Source: Acipenser ruthenus (taxonomy: Eukaryota; Chordata; Actinopteri; Acipenseriformes; Acipenseridae). From it: a stretch of DNA of 64,000 bases. This document shows positions 56,706 through 64,000 of the stretch, in pieces. The stretch spans positions 12,246,264-12,310,263 of the forward strand of contig NC_081211.1 of the NCBI RefSeq assembly GCF_902713425.1. Reading direction: 5' to 3'. A model generated the notes under the pieces. The model saw only the letters and a list, made by a program, of their open reading frames with translations. It ran no database searches and was not told the origin of the DNA. The position numbers and the translations under genes were made by a program. Within the stretch, counting starts at the first letter, position 1. The number at the start of each line of letters is the position of its first letter.

Positions 56706-57622
56706 GCCTGTTTTTCTTCTGTTAGCAAAGTAGTTTTTCTAAAATATAAACTGAACTGATTTGCAAATTCAAAAAATAAATTCATTAACAAAATAGAAAA
56801 TATTTCGACTAGATGTATGCTTTCAATTTCTTCAAAAAGTAGTCTCAAGCTCGTTGATTCAGTCGCTTTAAAATCCACCTCTATGTCCCGCTGCAGCAGC
56901 GCTGTGTGCTGTGGCTCGAGCTTGTTTGACGAGACAGGCAATGCAAAAATGATAAAACTTGCTTTTGTATCACACGACAAACTTAACGTGTGCTTTAACG
57001 GCTTGGCTGTCTCAAGTTAGTTTGTATTGTTAATGTAACACCTCGTTTTTGCCCAGTCGTTGTATCACATGAATTGAGCTTGCTAGTTGGGGGTGACGGT
57101 CTGCCAATACAAGTTAAGACTATATTTGCAAGGATCATTTCTAGAGTGAAACATGTTTTGAAGGGATTGGTCTCGGTATCCCCCAGGAGGAGCGGGAGTC
57201 TTTTCTTCTCAGCAACGAGCTGACAATGAGTGTTGTTTTTGGGCACCTGCTCGCTGCTACTGATGACCACTCCAATCTTAAGTCGGTGGATTGTTGAAGG
57301 AAGGGGACACATTTTGAGTGCGTATCTCATACTGGTAGAAACGCGGAAAAAAGAAACCATCAAGCCTAAAATTGTTCAGTTGTTTAAATCAATAAGCACA
57401 TTTCAAATGGATCATTGCTAATGTTAAAACAATTTAAGAACACTTTAAGTAGGGCTTGACTAATATAAAAATATAGGCATGTTATTTGCACTACGCAGGA
57501 CTAGATTGAGCTTAAAAAAAGGCATTACATCTGAAAATAACTTGTGTTTACCCCCACTTACAAGGAAAGCGTCAAACTTTGTATTCGTCCTCGTAACAGT
57601 GTTAGAAAATGTAAACAGCAGT

Positions 57623-57688
57623 TGGAGAATGCCGAAGTCGATCATCCTAGCATGTTAAACGAGGGCATTTCTCATGTAAGCCACATCC
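57623..57688 (-). pseudogene. Decayed tRNA-Ala (unit 13)
   Basis: Same sequence as the unit 1 copy. Confidence 0.6.
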
Positions 57689-57754
57689 AGTAATAGATCG
57701 TTTGTACTGTTCTCAATGGTCCGCATCCCAGCCTGAGACCACGATCCAATTGTA

Positions 57755-58287
57755 AAACTTTACAATGCATTAGTAAGACCTTACCTAGAATATTGTGATC
57801 AGTTCTGATCACCTCTCTACAAAAAGGATATTGCTGCTCTAGAAAGAGTGCAAAGAAGAGCAACCAGAAATATCCCAGGTTTAAAAGGCATGTTGTATGC
57901 AGACAGGCTAAAAGAACTGAATCTATTCAGTCTTGAACAAAAAAGACTACGCGGCGATCTGATTCAGACATTCAACATCCTAAAAGGTAGAGACAATGTC
58001 GACCCAGGGGACTTCTTTTTTGACATGAAAAAAGAAACAAGGACCAGCGGTCACAAATGGAGATTACATAAAGGGGCATTCAAAACAGAAAATAGGAGGC
58101 ACTTTTTTACACAGAGAATTGTGAGGGTCTGGAACCAACTCCCCAGTAATGTTGAAGCTGACACCCTGGGATCCTTCAAGAAGCTGCTTGATGAGAGTCT
58201 GGGATCAATAAGCTACTAACTACCAAACGAGCAAGATGGGCTGAATGGCCTCCTCTCGTTTGGAAACTTTCTTATGTTCTTATGTTC
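57755..58287 (+). mobile_element. CR1-clade LINE, 3' fragment (unit 14)
   Basis: Same limits. The peptide at 57848-58219 is unchanged. Confidence 0.85.
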
Positions 58288-58703
58288 CTCTATCCTATTG
58301 TGCTTGTTAAGACATAGCGTGAATCTTGAAAACGTCTTGTTTGTTTAACAAAGCCAGCAGTCACTTTATTGATCACCCTGTGGATTAAACGCTATTGGAA
58401 CACAGATGATTGTGTTGAAGATGTTAATAGACTTTCAATGTACGCGTTGTAGAGCTAAGCGTTTGTTGAGGCAGTTCAAGCGCTGCACATTCAGGCAGCC
58501 GGTTGCAGTCTTTACCTGTTTCCTAGATGTTTGCCATTTGGTCTTACTCTGGAAGGAGTAGAACAAAAGCTAAACCATTTGTTGAGAACCGCATTTGGGA
58601 GAAAACTTAAGTGTTTCAAAATGCATTTGTAAAGTGCATTTGTCTATTAGGTTGTTTAGGGTGTGACAAAAAGAATGCTATCTCGAAAACGCAGTCCTGT
58701 CAA

Positions 58704-58776
58704 GCCGAAATAGCTCAGTTGGGAGAGCGTTAGACTGAAGATCTAAAGGTCCCTGGTTCGATCCCGGGTTTCGGCA
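58704..58776 (+). tRNA. tRNA-Phe-GAA: tRNA-Phe (GAA), unit 14
   Basis: The gene is identical to unit 1. The upstream TTTAGGGTG variant is shared only with unit 15. Confidence 0.98.
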
Positions 58777-58911
58777 AGCACCAAGACATTTTGTTTTGTT
58801 TTATATTATTTTGAACTAAAAACAGAGCACATTTTTTTCTTCATTGTAATTGGAGGAAATAACAACGTACTAGTGCCATTTTCTAATGTGATTAAGAAAT
58901 TCAAAAAGCAT

Positions 58912-58943
58912 CGTCCCTGGGTGGGCTTGAACCACCAACCTTC

Positions 58944-58979
<36 letters not shown>

Positions 58980-58985
58980 AGTGAC
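58912..58985 (-). tRNA. tRNA-Asn-GTT: tRNA-Asn (GTT), unit 14, acceptor mismatch
   Basis: T4 to A replaces the 4/69 wobble by an A-G mismatch. The change is shared only with unit 15. Confidence 0.95.
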
Positions 58986-59532
58986 CAACCTGCTCGACCG
59001 CTAAAGCATACGGGAGTGATTAGCAAGGCGAGATGCTGCAGAACCTGATCGAGGGAGCAGAACTCAGCCGAACCTGAAACCACAGCTAACAAGAAAGCAA
59101 CACGGGGCAGGAAAGTCTATGTAATCCATTATGGCAGCACAACATACGTCATTTTGTTAGATAACACACTGGGGGTCCAACACAGCAGTGTGTGTAAATA
59201 GCTACAATGGAAACCAAATACTTACGGTTCAAATGAGAATCTTCATCAGATTTAAAGAACACATTTGACATACTTTACACTGCAAAGGAGGAAGGCAGGC
59301 AATGCAAATGAGGCGTGATCCATTGCTAAAAAAATACATGAAATCTCCCTTTGTGCTTCTCGGAAGACATACGACGGAGGGCGCACTTTTTCAGTTTGGG
59401 GAATGTTACAAATTAGCAGACTGTGCTTTAAAATACATATAGGGCGGGCTTCTCTGTTACAAAGAATTGTCACACTTTGTATTTCTCTCCATGATCCATT
59501 GGGACAGAATACGTAGATACATTAAAACTATT

Positions 59533-59567
59533 TGGAGAATGCGGGCATCGATCCCGCTACTTCTCGC
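59533..59567 (-). pseudogene. tRNA-Ala 3' half (unit 14)
   Basis: Identical to the unit 1 fragment. Confidence 0.85.
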
Positions 59568-59906
59568 TCCTTGTCTTGTGGCAGCGATTCTCATAGGCTA
59601 CAATCGCTGCTTGATAAGAGCGATTCAGATTGTTCAATATTTTTTTTTTTATTATTGGCAATGTAGTTGCCATTTGCAAATTCAAAAATAAATTGAACAA
59701 TCAAAAATGATAATACTTGCTTTTGTATCACACGACAATCTTAAGGTATGCTTTAACGGCTAGGCTGTCTCAAGTTAGTTTGTATTGTTAATACCATACC
59801 TCTGTTTGATCGCTATACAATCAATATGTTGTGTAGGCTAAACTGTATAAATAAACGCCCGGAAACATTGAAATCCAAACACGTTAAAAGATGAAATAGT
59901 GTGGAA

Positions 59907-59908
59907 TT
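59907..59908. other. Deletion junction of short unit 14
   Basis: Base-for-base the same join as in unit 13. Confidence 0.95.
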
Positions 59909-59998
59909 CGGCCCGGCCACTGCCGTGTGTCTGGTTAAAACGATGAGTTCAGTTTTTTTTTTTTCTTCCGCTTGGTAATTCAATCTTGAGGCAACTGT

Positions 59999-60070
59999 AG
60001 CAGAGTGGCGCAGCGGAAGCGTGCTGGGCCCATAACCCAGAGGTCGATGGATCGAAACCATCCTCTGCTA
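59999..60070 (+). tRNA. tRNA-iMet-CAT: Initiator tRNA-Met (CAT), unit 14
   Basis: Identical to the unit 1 copy. Confidence 0.98.
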
Positions 60071-60987
60071 GCCTGTTTTTCTTCTGTTAGCAAAGTAGTT
60101 TTTCTAAAATATAAACTGAACTGATTTGCAAATTCAAAAAATAAATTCATTAACAAAATAGAAAATATTTCGACTAGATGTATGCTTTCAATTTCTTCAA
60201 AAAGTAGTCTCAAGCTCGTTGATTCAGTCGCTTTAAAATCCACCTCTATGTCCCGCTGCAGCAGCGCTGTGTGCTGTGGCTCGAGCTTGTTTGACGAGAC
60301 AGGCAATGCAAAAATGATAAAACTTGCTTTTGTATCACACGACAAACTTAACGTGTGCTTTAACGGCTTGGCTGTCTCAAGTTAGTTTGTATTGTTAATG
60401 TAACACCTCGTTTTTGCCCAGTCGTTGTATCACATGAATTGAGCTTGCTAGTTGGGGGTGACGGTCTGCCAATACAAGTTAAGACTATATTTGCAAGGAT
60501 CATTTCTAGAGTGAAACATGTTTTGAAGGGATTGGTCTCGGTATCCCCCAGGAGGAGCGGGAGTCTTTTCTTCTCAGCAACGAGCTGACAATGAGTGTTG
60601 TTTTTGGGCACCTGCTCGCTGCTACTGATGACCACTCCAATCTTAAGTCGGTGGATTGTTGAAGGAAGGGGACACATTTTGAGTGCGTATCTCATACTGG
60701 TAGAAACGCGGAAAAAAGAAACCATCAAGCCTAAAATTGTTCAGTTGTTTAAATCAATAAGCACATTTCAAATGGATCATTGCTAATGTTAAAACAATTT
60801 AAGAACACTTTAAGTAGGGCTTGACTAATATAAAAATATAGGCATGTTATTTGCACTACGCAGGACTAGATTGAGCTTAAAAAAAGGCATTACATCTGAA
60901 AATAACTTGTGTTTACCCCCACTTACAAGGAAAGCGTCAAACTTTGTATTCGTCCTCGTAACAGTGTTAGAAAATGTAAACAGCAGT

Positions 60988-61053
60988 TGGAGAATGCCGA
61001 AGTCGATCATCCTAGCATGTTAAACGAGGGCATTTCTCATGTAAGCCACATCC
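60988..61053 (-). pseudogene. Decayed tRNA-Ala (unit 14)
   Basis: Same sequence as the unit 1 copy. Confidence 0.6.
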
Positions 61054-61119
61054 AGTAATAGATCGTTTGTACTGTTCTCAATGGTCCGCATCCCAGCCTG
61101 AGACCACGATCCAATTGTA

Positions 61120-61652
61120 AAACTTTACAATGCATTAGTAAGACCTTACCTAGAATATTGTGATCAGTTCTGATCACCTCTCTACAAAAAGGATATTGCT
61201 GCTCTAGAAAGAGTGCAAAGAAGAGCAACCAGAAATATCCCAGGTTTAAAAGGCATGTTGTATGCAGACAGGCTAAAAGAACTGAATCTATTCAGTCTTG
61301 AACAAAAAAGACTACGCGGCGATCTGATTCAGACATTCAACATCCTAAAAGGTAGAGACAATGTCGACCCAGGGGACTTCTTTTTTGACATGAAAAAAGA
61401 AACAAGGACCAGCGGTCACAAATGGAGATTACATAAAGGGGCATTCAAAACAGAAAATAGGAGGCACTTTTTTACACAGAGAATTGTGAGGGTCTGGAAC
61501 CAACTCCCCAGTAATGTTGAAGCTGACACCCTGGGATCCTTCAAGAAGCTGCTTGATGAGAGTCTGGGATCAATAAGCTACTAACTACCAAACGAGCAAG
61601 ATGGGCTGAATGGCCTCCTCTCGTTTGGAAACTTTCTTATGTTCTTATGTTC
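61120..61652 (+). mobile_element. CR1-clade LINE, 3' fragment (unit 15)
   Basis: Same limits. The peptide at 61213-61584 is unchanged. Confidence 0.85.
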
Positions 61653-62068
61653 CTCTATCCTATTGTGCTTGTTAAGACATAGCGTGAATCTTGAAAACGT
61701 CTTGTTTGTTTAACAAAGCCAGCAGTCACTTTATTGATCACCCTGTGGATTAAACGCTATTGGAACACAGATGATTGTGTTGAAGATGTTAATAGACTTT
61801 CAATGTACGCGTTGTAGAGCTAAGCGTTTGTTGAGGCAGTTCAAGCGCTGCACATTCAGGCAGCCGGTTGCAGTCTTTACCTGTTTCCTAGATGTTTGCC
61901 ATTTGGTCTTACTCTGGAAGGAGTAGAACAAAAGCTAAACCATTTGTTGAGAACCGCATTTGGGAGAAAACTTAAGTGTTTCAAAATGCATTTGTAAAGT
62001 GCATTTGTCTATTAGGTTGTTTAGGGTGTGACAAAAAGAATGCTATCTCGAAAACGCAGTCCTGTCAA

Positions 62069-62141
62069 GCCGAAATAGCTCAGTTGGGAGAGCGTTAGAC
62101 TGAAGATCTAAAGGTCCCTGGTTCGATCCCGGGTTTCGGCA
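62069..62141 (+). tRNA. tRNA-Phe-GAA: tRNA-Phe (GAA), unit 15
   Basis: The gene is identical to unit 1. Confidence 0.98.
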
Positions 62142-62276
62142 AGCACCAAGACATTTTGTTTTGTTTTATATTATTTTGAACTAAAAACAGAGCACATTTT
62201 TTTCTTCATTGTAATTGGAGGAAATAACAACGTACTAGTGCCATTTTCTAATGTGATTAAGAAATTCAAAAAGCAT

Positions 62277-62308
62277 CGTCCCTGGGTGGGCTTGAACCAC
62301 CAACCTTC

Positions 62309-62344
<36 letters not shown>

Positions 62345-62350
62345 AGTGAC
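62277..62350 (-). tRNA. tRNA-Asn-GTT: tRNA-Asn (GTT), unit 15, acceptor mismatch
   Basis: Carries the same A4-G69 mismatch as unit 14. Confidence 0.95.
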
Positions 62351-62897
62351 CAACCTGCTCGACCGCTAAAGCATACGGGAGTGATTAGCAAGGCGAGATG
62401 CTGCAGAACCTGATCGAGGGAGCAGAACTCAGCCGAACCTGAAACCACAGCTAACAAGAAAGCAACACGGGGCAGGAAAGTCTATGTAATCCATTATGGC
62501 AGCACAACATACGTCATTTTGTTAGATAACACACTGGGGGTCCAACACAGCAGTGTGTGTAAATAGCTACAATGGAAACCAAATACTTACGGTTCAAATG
62601 AGAATCTTCATCAGATTTAAAGAACACATTTGACATACTTTACACTGCAAAGGAGGAAGGCAGGCAATGCAAATGAGGCGTGATCCATTGCTAAAAAAAT
62701 ACATGAAATCTCCCTTTGTGCTTCTCGGAAGACATACGACGGAGGGCGCACTTTTTCAGTTTGGGGAATGTTACAAATTAGCAGACTGTGCTTTAAAATA
62801 CATATAGGGCGGGCTTCTCTGTTACAAAGAATTGTCACACTTTGTATTTCTCTCCATGATCCATTGGGACAGAATACGTAGATACATTAAAACTATT

Positions 62898-62932
62898 TGG
62901 AGAATGCGGGCATCGATCCCGCTACTTCTCGC
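62898..62932 (-). pseudogene. tRNA-Ala 3' half (unit 15)
   Basis: Identical to the unit 1 fragment. Confidence 0.85.
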
Positions 62933-63271
62933 TCCTTGTCTTGTGGCAGCGATTCTCATAGGCTACAATCGCTGCTTGATAAGAGCGATTCAGATTGTTC
63001 AATATTTTTTTTTTTATTATTGGCAATGTAGTTGCCATTTGCAAATTCAAAAATAAATTGAACAATCAAAAATGATAATACTTGCTTTTGTATCACACGA
63101 CAATCTTAAGGTATGCTTTAACGGCTAGGCTGTCTCAAGTTAGTTTGTATTGTTAATACCATACCTCTGTTTGATCGCTATACAATCAATATGTTGTGTG
63201 GGCTAAACTGTATAAATAAACGCCCGGAAACATTGAAATCCAAACACGTTAAAAGATGAAATAGTGTGGAA

Positions 63272-63273
63272 TT
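63272..63273. other. Deletion junction of short unit 15
   Basis: Base-for-base the same join as in units 13 and 14, so all three descend from one deletion event. Confidence 0.95.
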
Positions 63274-63363
63274 CGGCCCGGCCACTGCCGTGTGTCTGGT
63301 TAAAACGATGAGTTCAGTTTTTTTTTTTTCTTCCGCTTGGTAATTCAGTCTAGAGGCAACTGT

Positions 63364-63435
63364 AGCAGAGTGGCGCAGCGGAAGCGTGCTGGGCCCATAA
63401 CCCAGAGGTCGATGGATCGAAACCATCCTCTGCTA
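63364..63435 (+). tRNA. tRNA-iMet-CAT: Initiator tRNA-Met (CAT), unit 15
   Basis: The gene is identical to unit 1. The 5' flank carries the CTAGAGG variant of unit 8. Confidence 0.98.
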
Positions 63436-64000
63436 GCCTGTTTTTCTTCTGTTAGCAAAGTAGTTTTTCTAAAATATAAACTGAACTGATTTGCAAATTC
63501 AAAAAATAAATTCATTAACAAAATAGAAAATATTTCGACTAGATGTATGCTTTCAATTTCTTCAAAAAGTAGTCTCAAGCTCGTTGATTCAGTCGCTTTA
63601 AAATCCACCTCTATGTCCCGCTGCAGCAGCGCTGTGTGCTGTGGCTCGAGCTTGTTTGACGAGACAGGCAATGCAAAAATGATAAAACTTGCTTTTGTAT
63701 CACACGACAAACTTAACGTGTGCTTTAACGGCTTGGCTGTCTCAAGTTAGTTTGTATTGTTAATGTAACACCTCGTTTTTGCCCAGTCGTTGTATCACAT
63801 GAATTGAGCTTGCTAGTTGGGGGTGACGGTCTGCCAATACAAGTTAAGACTATATTTGCAAGGATCATTTCTAGAGTGAAACATGTTTTGAAGGGATTGG
63901 TCTCGGTATCCCCCAGGAGGAGCGGGAGTCTTTTCTTCTCAGCAACGAGCTGACAATGAGTGTTGTTTTTGGGCACCTGCTCGCTGCTACTGATGACCAC

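Larger units (their letters stand above)
54479..57843. repeat. tDNA tandem repeat, unit 13 (3,365 bp, short form)
   Basis: First of three short units. A 1,212-bp deletion, corresponding to 2064-3275 of unit 1 with its junction at 56542/56543, removes Trp and Val and brings initiator Met to about 430 bp from the Ala half. Confidence 0.97.
57844..61208. repeat. tDNA tandem repeat, unit 14 (3,365 bp, short form)
   Basis: Same length and same deletion junction (59907/59908) as unit 13. It shares private changes with unit 15, including Asn T4 to A and a TTAGGG variant upstream of Phe. Confidence 0.97.
61209..64000. repeat. tDNA tandem repeat, unit 15 (short form, cut by window edge)
   Basis: Short-form unit with its junction at 63272/63273. 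The window ends before the decayed Ala would appear. It matches unit 14 over the Phe-Asn part but unit 8 just upstream of initiator Met, so it is a mosaic. Confidence 0.96.

Noticed and set aside
1-64000. CRISPR-like or short-period satellite reading of the repeats
   Set aside because: The period is about 4.6 kb with several genes per unit, on eukaryotic DNA, with no short repeat-spacer pattern.
1-64000. Collapsed or artificially duplicated assembly as the source of the array
   Set aside because: Each unit has its own private variants and several distinct deletions, which simple duplication in assembly would not produce. Near-identity of units 13 and 14 still deserves a read-level check.

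Overview
This is eukaryotic, almost certainly vertebrate, DNA. The whole window lies inside one large tandem array of tRNA genes. The repeat unit is about 4,577 bp. Fourteen units are complete and the fifteenth is cut by the right edge, and both window ends fall inside a unit, so the array continues in both directions. The tRNA genes match vertebrate nuclear tRNAs almost base for base (Phe and initiator Met agree over their full length with the human genes as I remember them). A 3'-terminal piece of a CR1-clade LINE sits at the same place in every unit. Its 3' tail (two 8-bp TTCTTATG-type repeats) resembles LINEs I associate with non-teleost ray-finned fish such as sturgeon or gar. That host guess is weak.

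Layout of a standard unit, using unit 1 coordinates: CR1 LINE fragment (+, to 444); tRNA-Phe(GAA) (+, 861-933); tRNA-Asn(GTT) (-, 1069-1142); a lone 3' half of tRNA-Ala (-, 1690-1724); a perfect 9-bp hairpin and an oligo-T tract (1738-1810); tRNA-Trp(CCA) (-, 2078-2149); a decayed tRNA-Val(TAC) (-, 2773-2845); initiator tRNA-Met(CAT) (+, 3367-3438); a decayed full-length tRNA-Ala (-, 4356-4421); then the next LINE fragment. I see no convincing protein-coding host gene. The short open frames between tRNAs are chance frames, repeated because the unit repeats.

Units were set to begin four bases before the first in-frame GTG of the LINE frame: 1, 4577, 9154, 13731, 18291, 22869, 27445, 32021, 36599, 41176, 45319, 49899, 54479, 57844 and 61209. 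Units 1-9, 11 and 12 are full length (4,560-4,580 bp). Unit 10 lacks about 436 bp between Asn and the Ala half. Units 13-15 lack the same 1,212 bp, which removes Trp and Val. In total there are 15 Phe, 15 Asn, 12 Trp, 12 Val and 15 initiator-Met loci, plus 15 Ala halves and 14 decayed Ala copies.

The units are nearly identical but not perfectly so, and shared rare variants show how the array evolves: neighbouring units share private changes (10/11, 11/12, 7/8/9, 14/15), and some distant units share tracts (4/9, 8/15), as expected from unequal crossing over and gene conversion. The tRNAs are not equally kept. Phe, Asn and initiator Met are mostly intact, Trp has copies with lost invariant bases, and Val is decayed in every unit. 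The most striking variants are three initiator-Met copies with altered anticodons (CGT in units 4 and 9, TAT in unit 6). The unit also carries signs of older internal duplication: a 90-bp block present twice, and two related blocks each ending in a tRNA-Ala remnant.
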